Origin: Coriobacteriaceae bacterium
GTDB taxonomy: Bacteria > Actinomycetota > Coriobacteriia > Coriobacteriales > UMGS124
Direction: 5' to 3'
Assembly (NCBI GenBank): GCA_019421015.1
Contig: JAHZGC010000005.1
Coordinates: 62,001 to 126,000 of the forward strand
Length of the DNA stretch: 64,000 nucleotides
Every line of letters begins with the position of its first letter. Within the stretch, counting starts at the first letter, position 1. Made by a program: the position numbers and the translations under genes. The notes beneath the pieces are model-generated. The model worked only from the letters and a program-made list of their open reading frames with translations, ran no database searches and was not told the DNA's origin. Shown here in pieces: positions 26,170 to 34,504 of the stretch.

Positions 26170-26964
26170 CTACCTGATGCTCGCAGCCAAGATGCCGACG
26201 TTGGGGCTGTTGGGATATTCCATTCCTTCGCCGGGGTTCGCCGGGGGCTGTGCCTCGGTGCTTACGCGGATCTCCACGACGTCGCGCACAAAGTAGTTGG
26301 CGGGCGTGCGCGTCATCCACAGCTGGTTGTTGCCGCCCACCGAGGCGCTCAGGTCCTCGCCGTTGACCTGGTAGGAGATGACGGCGTGGCGCCCCACGAC
26401 GTAGCCGAGCGGCATGGAGACCTCGGTGCCGTCGCTCGAGACGAACGTGAGCGTGTTCGCCCCGGGGAGCGTTTCCGCACGTTCGAGCAGGTAGGGCACC
26501 GGGATGCCCTTGACCTCGGCGGTGATGGAAGCCCTTCCGTCAGCGGGGTTGCCGCCGCAGGTGCAGGTCATGACCTGCCGCACGCTGTCCTCCGAGGCCA
26601 GCTCGTCCACAGGCAGGCTAAAAGCCTGCTCAACGTCGCCGGTGACCGAAATCTTCCAGCCCAGCGGGTTGTCGACGACAAGATCGGTCGTTGCGCCACA
26701 CAGGGTCGCCGTTGCCCCGCGGAACGTGCTGCGGATGACGCTGTTAGGCGTCAACGTCTGCTGGTCGTAGGAGAACTCGCCGTATACCGGCATCGGCGTC
26801 GGAGCCGTGGTTGTCAGTGCCGTTTCGCTACGCGCCCCAACCGGTGCGGTGCCCATAGGAGAATCGCCCGCAGCTTCTTCGGCAGCCACGGCCTGCCCGG
26901 TCGCGCCGAGCACCATGGTGGCGGCCACGGTGCTCGCCAGTATCGCTTTCTTGTAGTCGGCCAT
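26170..26964 (-). CDS. Small secreted sulfite-oxidase-fold partner protein (copy 2, intact)
   Basis: 264 residues with a Sec leader cut near AVAAEEA (residue 29). The body resembles the oxidoreductase molybdopterin-binding fold without haem or dimerisation domains. Conserved cysteines are C89 (ATLCG) and the pair C134/C136 (VMTCTCGGNP), the latter at the position of the Mo-ligand Cys of sulfite oxidases. The strongly conserved tail block DLSASVGGNNQLWMT ... YFVRDVVEI ... YPNSPNVGI is shared with 10341 and 45006. It lies 28 bp downstream of the trihaem gene. Presumed to form a complex with it; biochemical role unknown. Confidence 0.82.
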   Translation of the reverse strand: MADYKKAILASTVAATMVLGATGQAVAAEEAAGDSPMGTAPVGARSETALTTTAPTPMPVYGEFSYDQQTLTPNSVIRSTFRGATATLCGATTDLVVDNPLGWKISVTGDVEQAFSLPVDELASEDSVRQVMTCTCGGNPADGRASITAEVKGIPVPYLLERAETLPGANTLTFVSSDGTEVSMPLGYVVGRHAVISYQVNGEDLSASVGGNNQLWMTRTPANYFVRDVVEIRVSTEAQPPANPGEGMEYPNSPNVGILAASIR

Positions 26965-26992
26965 GTCACATGCCTTTCTTTGATTGGCGCCG

Positions 26993-28645
26993 TTATCGCA
27001 CGTTAAACATGAACTGGGTGTTTGCACGGCTGGTATGCTCGGTGCCGTCTTTGGCATAACGGCTGGTCGTGCGTACCTGCAGCAGGTAGGCGCCCTCTTC
27101 CTCGGGAGTAAAGCTGACACGCCAGTACGTCCAACGGTTCGGGTCGTTGTCGGGGGTTTCCATCTCGGTCCAGGTCTTGCCGTGATCGAGCGAGAACTCC
27201 ACCTTTGTGATGGGCTCCTCGTTGGCGTCGGCGAAGCCTTCGATGGTAACGGGCTTGCCTACCTGGTCCTCAAGCACCACGCCGGAGGGCATGTTCAGCA
27301 CGGCGCTGTTGGGCTTCCACGTAGGTTCGGGAATATTCGGGTCCGCCACCTTGCCCAGCGTCGGGCGCTTCATCATGTTCTTGTAGACCGCGCCCCCCTC
27401 CTCCTCGGTGGTGATGGAGATTTTGTCGGGGAGCTTTGTGAACTCGCAGCCAGAAGCCATGTTCATCATGGAGACGACGGGGTATCCCTGGCTGGCAGGC
27501 AGCAGCTCGCCGTTCATCTTGATGACCAGCAGGCCGTCGCCCGCGCCCAGAACATAGTCGAGCGGCTGGGGGTTGCCGAACTTGTCGCTGCTGGAGTAGG
27601 CCTTGTAGCAGTTGGCCGTCTCGCTAGGCTGCAGATATTCGATGATCTTGTCGAGCGGGATGCCTTCGACCTCAGCCTGGAAGGCCAGCGCGTTGCCGGT
27701 GCCGTTGACCATGCAGGTGTTCTTCATGAGGCGCTTCTCGGTACCGAACTTCTCAACTAGCTCGGGAATGGTCATCTCGCAGGGGTTGGCGATGTCGCCC
27801 TCGAAGCTGATGACCCAGTTCTCCTGAACCGAGGGATCGATGTTGTCGTTGTCGAGGTGCCAGTCCTTTGGGTCGGACTTCTCGGACTTAAAGTACATCT
27901 GGCTGGCATCGGTAACCGTGTCCTGGTCGTAACTGACCTGCAGGTTCGCATCTTCGGCCGACACGTCGGTAATGCCGCGCATCACGTCGTACTTCACGTC
28001 GTCCCACAGCGCGAAGTTGCCCTCATGGTCTATCTCGTGGCACGAGGTGCAACTGCCGTCCATGTTGCGGAACACGGCCGAGCCGTTGTGGATACCGTGG
28101 ATGGATTCCCGCAGGTCGGTGCGGTAGGGGAACTTCGGGTTGATGGGCCAGTGGCAGGTACGGCAGTTGTCCACGGTCTGGATGGTCGGATAGCCGTGGA
28201 ACAGCACCTGGTGCCCGATCTCCAGGCCCATGCACGCCTCCTCGAGCGTGTGGCACGAGGTGCACCCGCGGCGGTCTGCGTCCAGATAGCTCAAGTTGTA
28301 GCCGATGTTGTCGTTGGGAACCGGCTGTACGATAAAGTCAAAGCGGTCGGTATACTGCCGGGGCTGCTGCGCCGCGCCGTTGCGCGCGTCTTTCTCGGAG
28401 TCCTCCAGGAAGGTCGGCAGGGTCTTGAGGTTCTCGATCCAGGTTCCCTCGGACGGAAAACGCGTGTCGCCTATGCCTGCGTAGTAGCCAGCCACCGAGG
28501 CCTCGTCGGCACCGGCTTCCGTGGCATTGGCCTGAGCGACTGCGCCTTGCGTGGCGCTCGGGCTGTACGCCACCGCAGCGGCCGTGCAGCAGGCAATGGT
28601 AGCGAGCGTTCCGGCGATAACGCTCATGCGCCAAGTTCGATTCAT
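26993..28645 (-). CDS. Secreted trihaem cytochrome c fused to sulfite-oxidase-type fold and dimerisation domain (copy 2)
   Basis: 550 residues. Sec leader (MNRTWRMSVIAGTLATIACC), no twin arginine. Haem sites C128-H132, C161-H165 and C199-H203. The molybdopterin-type fold contains Cys311 (KNTCMVNGTG) and SQGYPVVSMMN; the C-terminal dimerisation domain has VGKPVTIEGFADANEEPI and EFSLDHGKTW. Between haems two and three lies a conserved SIHGIHNG segment whose His residues are candidate axial ligands. The ATG was chosen at the leader; the frame is open further upstream without sense. First gene of a two-gene operon. Confidence 0.87.
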   Translation of the reverse strand: MNRTWRMSVIAGTLATIACCTAAAVAYSPSATQGAVAQANATEAGADEASVAGYYAGIGDTRFPSEGTWIENLKTLPTFLEDSEKDARNGAAQQPRQYTDRFDFIVQPVPNDNIGYNLSYLDADRRGCTSCHTLEEACMGLEIGHQVLFHGYPTIQTVDNCRTCHWPINPKFPYRTDLRESIHGIHNGSAVFRNMDGSCTSCHEIDHEGNFALWDDVKYDVMRGITDVSAEDANLQVSYDQDTVTDASQMYFKSEKSDPKDWHLDNDNIDPSVQENWVISFEGDIANPCEMTIPELVEKFGTEKRLMKNTCMVNGTGNALAFQAEVEGIPLDKIIEYLQPSETANCYKAYSSSDKFGNPQPLDYVLGAGDGLLVIKMNGELLPASQGYPVVSMMNMASGCEFTKLPDKISITTEEEGGAVYKNMMKRPTLGKVADPNIPEPTWKPNSAVLNMPSGVVLEDQVGKPVTIEGFADANEEPITKVEFSLDHGKTWTEMETPDNDPNRWTYWRVSFTPEEEGAYLLQVRTTSRYAKDGTEHTSRANTQFMFNVR

Positions 28646-28990
28646 CGTGCATGCTCCCCTCGTTTTCGAACCTGAATAACAGGTCGGAACCTCCTCCGTT
28701 GCAGCCGGAGCCCACAACGGTTGCATCTCGCGAAAAGGTCGAGCCGCCCTTCGAAGCGATCCCCCCGGGCAACCCCCTGCCTCCCCTTTCCCGAGCCCCT
28801 TTTGTCTCTTCCGTTTTCGCGATATACGAGGGGACAGTATCATTGCCGCTCAAAAGCGCGTATCGTCCGAAGGCATGATTTACTCTTGGTAAACTGAGGA
28901 GCCCTGCATCCCCCTAACGGGTGGATGCGGATGGCAACAAAAACGGGGACGCCCCCGCATGGCAACGGAGGCGCCCCTGTTCTGTGCGCC
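28646..28990 (-). terminator. 345-bp gap with terminator for the HemW-like gene
   Basis: The hairpin 28945-28957 / 28966-28977 (GGGGACGCCCCCG paired with CGGAGGCGCCCC) followed on the minus strand by GTTTTTG lies about 15 bp after the stop of the gene at 28991 and should terminate it. The remainder must contain the promoter of the trihaem operon at 28645. A GCATCC...GGATGC inverted repeat at about 28907-28928 may be an operator. Nothing else seen. Confidence 0.6.
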
Positions 28991-29875
28991 CTATCGACTC
29001 TTGACCGCATGCGCCTCGACCGTGATCTTCGCAAAATCGTGCGAACAGGCCAGGTAGGTGTCGAGGTCGCTCGTGTTCGCGGTTTCGGCGCCGGCAAAAC
29101 GGGTGCGCGCCCCCAGACCAACGCCCACCACCGCCCCTCCCCGGGCCACGGTCTGCAGGGCTACGTCCTCGCAACCGGGCCGGGCAAACCGCATCGGGGC
29201 GTACTCGTGCAGGCCGGCGCCCTCCAGCACCGCGCAGCCGTCTTCCAGCTGGGCCCGCGTGCGCGCGTCGTCGGCGTCGGGCCCCTGGTAGCGCTCGACA
29301 ATGACGTGGGCGGTATGGTAGTGGGGCGCTTCGAGAAAGCTGCGCCGCACCTCGATGTCGCTGGCGGCGGGGCTTCCCACGAGCAGCACAAGCCCCAGCG
29401 AGTCGTTGGCGGGGGCGTGCAGAAAGCTGTTGCACAGCAGCGGGTAGAACTCCAGGGAGCCTTCGGGGTTCACGCGGGCGTATGCCGTCTCGGCCAGAGA
29501 GAGCACCTCGAGGTCGAAGCGCGTTATGCCGGCCCGCTTGAAGTAGGGCATCGACGCCCCCGATATATCCGCAATCGAGGTGCGCATCGTCACCGGCGCG
29601 CCCGGCGCCACCCAATACAGCGAGCGCACCGTCTGCACCACGCTCCAGAGGGCTTCTCCGCCAAGGTGAGAGCCGTGGCCGCCCCCGATGCGGACCGCCT
29701 GGAACTCCACGTCGGCAAACTCGGGAGCGTTTGCCTGCAGCTCCGCTTGGAGCGCCTGGGCATAGGCGCGGTTGAGCGAGCTGTCCCACCCGGTAACCTG
29801 CAGCCGCGGCGTCCACGGCTGGGGATGGGTCGAGAACGGAACGCGGATGTCCATAACCGCCTGCAACGTGCCCAT
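28991..29875 (-). CDS. HemW/coproporphyrinogen-dehydrogenase-like protein lacking the radical-SAM cysteines
   Basis: The 294-residue protein follows the HemN/HemW layout: an N-terminal MDIRVPFSTHPQP strand where family members read YIHIPFC..KC.YC, an IGGGHGSHL loop equivalent to FGGGTPSLL, then a TMRTSIADISGASMPYFKRA segment and GITRFDLEVLSL matching GVNRLSLGVQSF. All three cluster cysteines are replaced, so SAM-radical chemistry is impossible. It sits 95 bp downstream of a cytoplasmic FAD reductase gene and is probably co-transcribed. A haem-binding or chaperone role is possible by analogy with HemW but unproven. ATG chosen after AAGGGGG. Confidence 0.65.
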   Translation of the reverse strand: MGTLQAVMDIRVPFSTHPQPWTPRLQVTGWDSSLNRAYAQALQAELQANAPEFADVEFQAVRIGGGHGSHLGGEALWSVVQTVRSLYWVAPGAPVTMRTSIADISGASMPYFKRAGITRFDLEVLSLAETAYARVNPEGSLEFYPLLCNSFLHAPANDSLGLVLLVGSPAASDIEVRRSFLEAPHYHTAHVIVERYQGPDADDARTRAQLEDGCAVLEGAGLHEYAPMRFARPGCEDVALQTVARGGAVVGVGLGARTRFAGAETANTSDLDTYLACSHDFAKITVEAHAVKSR

Positions 29876-29970
29876 GACCGCCTGCCCCCTTGATCGCAAC
29901 GACGCGCGGAACCGCCCATGCCCGCAGCAGCCCCGCACGCCATCTAGCTGCCTGTATCCTGCCGCGCGAA

Positions 29971-31707
29971 CTACGCAATATCGTCGACAATGACCTCGGA
30001 GGCCAGGTAACCCGTGGTCAGGGCGCCGCCGCAGGTGTTGCCGGCCGTGACCTGGGTGTTGTTGTTGCCGTGGCGCTGGCCGCAGGTGCCGCCGGCCACG
30101 TAGAGGCCGGGGATGGGCTGGCGCTGGCCGTTGACCGCGCGGTAGAAGTTGTCGGTGCACACGCCGTCGCCCTGCTCCAAGCCGCCCGAGGCGCGACCGG
30201 TGGTCTTGGAGAAGGTCGCGTAGTAGGGAGGCGTGTCGATGGGGAACAGGCGGCACGCGTCGACGCCCCAGTCCTCGTCCTTGCCCGCGGCGCACATCTC
30301 GTTCCAGTGGGCCACCTCGGCGATGAAGCCGGCCTTGCCCTCCTCGTCGTAGCCGATGATGTCGGCCAGCTCCTCGAGGGTCTCGGCCGCGTACACCTTG
30401 GCGTACTCGAAGCCGTAGTGGGCGGGGAAGCGCACGTCGAAGCCGTCGGGACCGGTAACGTAGTTGGTCATCTGGTCGCGGACCTCGGCAAGGACCGTGG
30501 TGTCGTCCATGTTCATGTTCTCGTGGCCGTAGCCCTGGTGGGTGAGGTAGGTCTCCCAGTTGGCGTCGGTCACGTTGGCGATAATCCAGTCGTTGGGCAG
30601 CGTTGCGAGGTGGCCGTTGGTGGCGTTGAACAGGTGCTCGTTCATAAAGCGCCTACCGTCGTTGCCAAAGGCCGTCCACATGCCGCCAAAGGGGAAGCCC
30701 GGCACGCCGTTGCAGCCGCCCGCGGTGCGGTTGGCCTGGAACACGCCGCCGGCCCACATGACCATGCGGATGCCCGAGCCGTCGCGGCCCATGCACATGC
30801 CGGTCGACGATACGTCGTTGCGGTCGGCGCCGTGGGCCCAGGCGATGTTGCGCAGGCTGTCCGAGAGGTCCAGGCGCATGTCGGGGTTGCCGCCGATGTC
30901 GCCGGTGGCCAGCACCACGGCCTTGGCGTTCACGCGGTGCAGGGTGCCGTCGATGTCGCGGAACACCGCGCCGGTCACCACGCCGTCGTCGGTCTGGTCG
31001 AGGGCGAGGCCCTGGTAGCCCCAGCGCAGCTGGCCGCCGTTCTCGACGATGGCATCCTGGGCGCAGCGGATCACGAAGGGGAACATGTTGAGGTTGGTCT
31101 CAGGGTCGCGCCAGTTGGTCATGCCCTGGAACGAGTAGTTGCCGTTGCACTGGCCCGGGAAGTTGGCGTGGGCATACTTCTCAACGTACTCCTGGGGGAT
31201 GTAGTCGAGGAAGAAGTCGAAGGCCTCGCCGCCGCGCATGGCGAAGTCGCGCACGAGCTTCTGGTTCACGTGGCCGCCGTAGTCGCGCATGTACTGCTCG
31301 AACACCTGCATCGGGTCGACCTCGATGCCCTTGGCCTTGAACAGGCGGTTGTTGTAGCAGGTCATGTCGCACACGTAGTTGTCGTACTCGTTCTCGGTCT
31401 GGGACTCGGCCGCGATCACCTTGGCGCCCAGCACCGCGCAGCGCAGCGCGCAGGTGGTGCCGGCGGTACCCAGGCCGATCACCAGCACGTCGCAGTCCTC
31501 TTCGTCGGCCACGGCGTCGAAGACGGGGGCCTCGCCCAGCCACGCCGGTACGTTGAGCATGAAGTCAGCCGGCGTGATACCCAGGGCCTCGCAACCGCCG
31601 CCGCCGTCGATGGTGCCCGTGCCGGCCGCGGCGATGAACTCCTCGGGCGTCGTGGCGCGCACCTTGTCGGGGTACATGCCGCGACGGTGGTTGGTGTACT
31701 GGCTCAT
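29971..31707 (-). CDS. Cytoplasmic FAD-dependent reductase, fumarate-reductase flavoprotein family
   Basis: The 578-residue protein lacks a Tat leader, unlike the other reductases here. An N-terminal ~65-residue extension precedes the Rossmann motif VLVIGLGTAGTTCA. The FAD-contact GLYVAGGTCGQRHGNNNTQV is close to the C-terminus, and a cysteine-rich NYVCDMTCYNN replaces the usual Gly/Thr-rich loop after the Rossmann fold. It is divergent from the LuxR gene at 31949 and followed by the HemW-like gene. The cytoplasmic location suggests NAD(P)H or ferredoxin as donor, but no such domain is visible. Confidence 0.88.
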   Translation of the reverse strand: MSQYTNHRRGMYPDKVRATTPEEFIAAAGTGTIDGGGGCEALGITPADFMLNVPAWLGEAPVFDAVADEEDCDVLVIGLGTAGTTCALRCAVLGAKVIAAESQTENEYDNYVCDMTCYNNRLFKAKGIEVDPMQVFEQYMRDYGGHVNQKLVRDFAMRGGEAFDFFLDYIPQEYVEKYAHANFPGQCNGNYSFQGMTNWRDPETNLNMFPFVIRCAQDAIVENGGQLRWGYQGLALDQTDDGVVTGAVFRDIDGTLHRVNAKAVVLATGDIGGNPDMRLDLSDSLRNIAWAHGADRNDVSSTGMCMGRDGSGIRMVMWAGGVFQANRTAGGCNGVPGFPFGGMWTAFGNDGRRFMNEHLFNATNGHLATLPNDWIIANVTDANWETYLTHQGYGHENMNMDDTTVLAEVRDQMTNYVTGPDGFDVRFPAHYGFEYAKVYAAETLEELADIIGYDEEGKAGFIAEVAHWNEMCAAGKDEDWGVDACRLFPIDTPPYYATFSKTTGRASGGLEQGDGVCTDNFYRAVNGQRQPIPGLYVAGGTCGQRHGNNNTQVTAGNTCGGALTTGYLASEVIVDDIA

Positions 31708-31948
31708 GACGTCGTAGCTCTGGGACGGCTGTGCCGGGGTCGCGGCCCCCTCGGCGGCCCGGCGATGAGACCCGGAACCGCTCTGGGCCCCGCGTCACGA
31801 CCAAACCTAGCCCCGCGCAACGCACCTCGACTATCGCGGATTAGGGTGATAGGCTGTCAAAAAGCGATGAAAACCCGCTCACACCGGGGCCGCAGCAGTC
31901 CCCTGCCCCGCATTTCCGCCCATTTCCGCAGGCAAAGAGGCCCACGTC

Positions 31949-33499
31949 ATGGAGAACGTCCCCACAGAACCCCAAGCCCGCATCGACCTCGTCTGGAAGG
32001 GAGGGCTCCGCGGTGCCGCAACGCCCGCGGTGTCGGTCCCCGTGCGCCCGGCGCTTCTGGGCATCGGGTTCTTGTTTGCGTTCCTCATGGGGGTGGTGGG
32101 CCTCGCGGGCATCCAACGGGAGCCAGACCTCGCACCCTTTGTAGACGCCCTCTGCTGGGGCGCGCTGGGAGTCTGCCTCCTGGAGGCCGCGGGCTCCCTA
32201 ATCCGCCACTCCCGCAAGATATCGGGGGCACGCGACCGCTGGCCTGGGGCCTGTGCGCTGCTCGGCATCGCGACGCTCCCCTTGCTGTGGGGAGAAGCCC
32301 CCGCCGCCCCCTGGGCATCCGCGCTGGGAGTGGTCGCAGGAGGCGCCTGGTGCGCGCTGGCCATCGAGTGGTTTCGCTGCTGTGCGCTCCAGAAACCCTG
32401 GGGCCTGGTGCTCCACGGCTCGCTGGCGCTGTGCGCGGCGGGCATCTTGTATGTACTGGGACCGCTGGGCCGGGTCGGTACGGCGGCCTGGTCGCTCAGC
32501 CTGACCGTCTTTGCCTTGGGAGGCGCCGCGCTCCTGGTCGTCGCGGCCCGCGGCTCCGGTCCGCACGAGAGCCAGGTCGGCGAGCAGCCCGACCGTCGCC
32601 ACGCCGTAGCCGGTTTCTTTAAAACCCAGTGGCTGCCCCTTGCAGGCATGGCCCTGCTCGCGTTCGTGCACGGCCTGCGCTGGCACTCGGCCGTCGTGGG
32701 CCAGGTCATGGAGAAGCCCTACGCCATGGGCGGCCTCGAGTACATACTGGGACCCTGCCTCACCCTGGCCTGTGCCTGGGCCGTCTTGCTGCGGCGTCCG
32801 GGGGCTTCTCCCCAGCGTACGTCGTGCCAGTTCCTCATTCCCATAGCCGCCGCCATCCTGCTGGTCGTTCCGGTGCTCAACCCGCTGCGGGGGTTCTATG
32901 CGACCGTCGACCCCGCGAACCCCCTGTGCGTGGCCCTCGAGATCGCACTTGACGTGCTGAACGAGGGCGCCGTGGCCCTGCTGTTCCTCTCGGCCTTGGT
33001 CTCGGTGATGGCCGCGCCCCGGACCGCCGGCGTGTCCAGCCGCTTTGCAGCGTCGATGCTCGTGGGGTGCACCGTCACAGGCATGCTGCTGGGAACCTAC
33101 GGCTTCTTGGCCGTGGGCCTCAACGGCAGTATCGTCTGCTTCCTGGCCTGGACCGTCTACCTGCTTGCAGCCGGGTTCGCGTCCATCGGCAAGGACCGCG
33201 GCGACCGCGAGGGGCAGCGCCTGAGCCAGGAGTCGGTGGAGAACTTCATCCGACGGGCGTCGCGCCGCATCGCACAGCGCTACGGCCTTTCGCAGCGGGA
33301 GGAGGAGATTCTGCGCTACCTGGCCCGCGGCTACAGCTACACCTACACGGCCCAGGACTTCTGCATCTCGGAGAACACCGTGCGCACCCATGCCAAGCAC
33401 ATCTACGCCAAGCTCGGGATTGCCAAACGCGAGCAGCTCTTTCGGCTGCTCGACGCGGAGTACGGGGACGCAGGGGGCGAGGGCGAGAAGACCGACTAG
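31949..33499 (+). CDS. LuxR-family regulator with N-terminal polytopic membrane domain (516 aa)
   Basis: Membrane segments start at VRPALLGIGFLFAFLMGV and run to about residue 410. The LuxR domain follows (YGLSQREEEILRYLARGYSY ... SENTVRTHAKHIYAKLGIAK, about 445-505). The ATG lies after GCAAAGAGG. It is divergent from the FAD reductase/HemW-like operon across 241 bp that contain no other recognisable feature. It is convergent with the hexahaem cytochrome gene. Confidence 0.91.
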   Translation: MENVPTEPQARIDLVWKGGLRGAATPAVSVPVRPALLGIGFLFAFLMGVVGLAGIQREPDLAPFVDALCWGALGVCLLEAAGSLIRHSRKISGARDRWPGACALLGIATLPLLWGEAPAAPWASALGVVAGGAWCALAIEWFRCCALQKPWGLVLHGSLALCAAGILYVLGPLGRVGTAAWSLSLTVFALGGAALLVVAARGSGPHESQVGEQPDRRHAVAGFFKTQWLPLAGMALLAFVHGLRWHSAVVGQVMEKPYAMGGLEYILGPCLTLACAWAVLLRRPGASPQRTSCQFLIPIAAAILLVVPVLNPLRGFYATVDPANPLCVALEIALDVLNEGAVALLFLSALVSVMAAPRTAGVSSRFAASMLVGCTVTGMLLGTYGFLAVGLNGSIVCFLAWTVYLLAAGFASIGKDRGDREGQRLSQESVENFIRRASRRIAQRYGLSQREEEILRYLARGYSYTYTAQDFCISENTVRTHAKHIYAKLGIAKREQLFRLLDAEYGDAGGEGEKTD

Positions 33500-33550
33500 G
33501 AGGAAAGAGCCGACAAAAGCCGGTTGGGACACAAGCGGAAGAAGCACAGC

Positions 33551-33760
33551 GGCACCAAAGTGGAGTTGTGTAAGCCCGCGCCGGCCCGCGTGGCACCAAA
33601 CGCAAGTTATGTAAGCCCGCGAAGGGCTTCCTGGCACCAGATGCAAGTTGTGTAAACCCCAGCGGGCCCCAATAGGCAGCCATGCGCCTCGAACGTTTAC
33701 ACAACGAGGTTTTGGTGCCGGCCCCGCGCTCCGGCGTTTACACAACTCGATTCCGGTGCC
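33551..33760. repeat. Five-unit array with exact 41-bp period, three direct then two inverted
   Basis: The unit of about 25 bp has the pattern GGCACCA.A....AGTT.TGTAA.CC. Direct copies start at 33551, 33592 and 33633; inverted copies (GTTTACACAAC......GGTGCC) start at 33695 and 33736. Both sets have a period of 41 bp, with 15-16-bp GC-rich spacers that differ from one another. It lies in the 391-bp gap between convergent genes. It is not coding and not a CRISPR array (spacers too short, units inverted). Function unknown. Confidence 0.85.
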
Positions 33761-33843
33761 ATCCCACGCCCCAACCCATGCACGGCCCGGCCTCCAACCG
33801 GCATGCCCCCTTGTTCCGGTCCCACTCACGGCCTGGTCGCGTC

Positions 33844-33877
33844 AAAAAAGGGGTGCCCCATCCGTACGGGGCACCCC
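33844..33877 (-). terminator. Rho-independent terminator for the hexahaem cytochrome operon
   Basis: A perfect 10-bp stem GGGGTGCCCC (33850-33859) / GGGGCACCCC (33868-33877), loop of eight. On the minus strand it is followed by six T. It lies 13 bp after the stop codon of the cytochrome gene. Confidence 0.9.
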
Positions 33878-33890
33878 TCTCGTTCATCGG

Positions 33891-34493
33891 CTACGCATGG
33901 CAGGTAAAGCACTTGTACACGCCGTCGTGGTGGCAGCCGTCGCATACCGCGGGAGCCGCCTCGAGCGCCGGCTTTTCGCGGTGCATGTAGTGGCACGAGG
34001 CGCAGGACACGCCCTGGTGCTCCTCCACGGCGGGCAGGTCGTGGGGGTTCACCACGGTACCCTCCTTGTCGGCCAGCACGTCCTGCTCGGCCGTGGCCTT
34101 CGCAAGGTCTTCCTGCTTGTGGCAGGTCAGGCATATCTCCCCATCGACCTCGCTCTTTTTGAGGCGCTTGACCTGGGCCACGCCCTCCTTGGCCTTCTTA
34201 TGACCCTTGGCCAGGCCCTTCTCGTCGGCGTGGCAGTCGGTGCACTCCAGAGCCGCGTGCTTAGAGGCCAGGCACTTCTCGTCCTCGAAGGCCTTGTGCT
34301 CGTTTGCGTGGCACGCCAGGCAGTCAGCCTCGATGGTCCACGCCGCAGCGGAGGTCCCGCTCGATGCCTTGGCCTCCCCACCCGACGTTGCACCCGGTGC
34401 CGCGAGCGCCACGGCGCTCAGCGCCATGGCCGCAAACGCGCCCGCCACACCCAGGCCGACCGTTACTCGCACGTGCCCCAAGCTCTTCCCCAT
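33891..34493 (-). CDS. Exported hexahaem c-type cytochrome, electron donor to the adjacent FAD reductase
   Basis: The 200-residue protein has an N-terminal signal/anchor helix (VTVGLGVAGAFAAMALSAVA) and six CxxCH sites: C58, C84, C121, C164, C184 and C195. A seventh site, KCLASKH (C74-H79), lacks the second Cys. Extra His residues (NEHKAF, NPHDLP, EEHQGV) are candidate axial ligands. It resembles the separate cytochrome domain of flavocytochrome c fumarate reductases. The reductase gene at 34505 lies 11 bp upstream in the same operon, so it very likely passes electrons from the membrane to that flavoprotein. Confidence 0.92.
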   Translation of the reverse strand: MGKSLGHVRVTVGLGVAGAFAAMALSAVALAAPGATSGGEAKASSGTSAAAWTIEADCLACHANEHKAFEDEKCLASKHAALECTDCHADEKGLAKGHKKAKEGVAQVKRLKKSEVDGEICLTCHKQEDLAKATAEQDVLADKEGTVVNPHDLPAVEEHQGVSCASCHYMHREKPALEAAPAVCDGCHHDGVYKCFTCHA

Positions 34494-34504
34494 AACGTCC
34501 GCCC

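Noticed and set aside
33551..33760. CRISPR array
   Set aside because: Regular spacing is attractive, but units are degenerate, two are inverted, intervening sequences are only 15-16 bp, and no cas gene is near.
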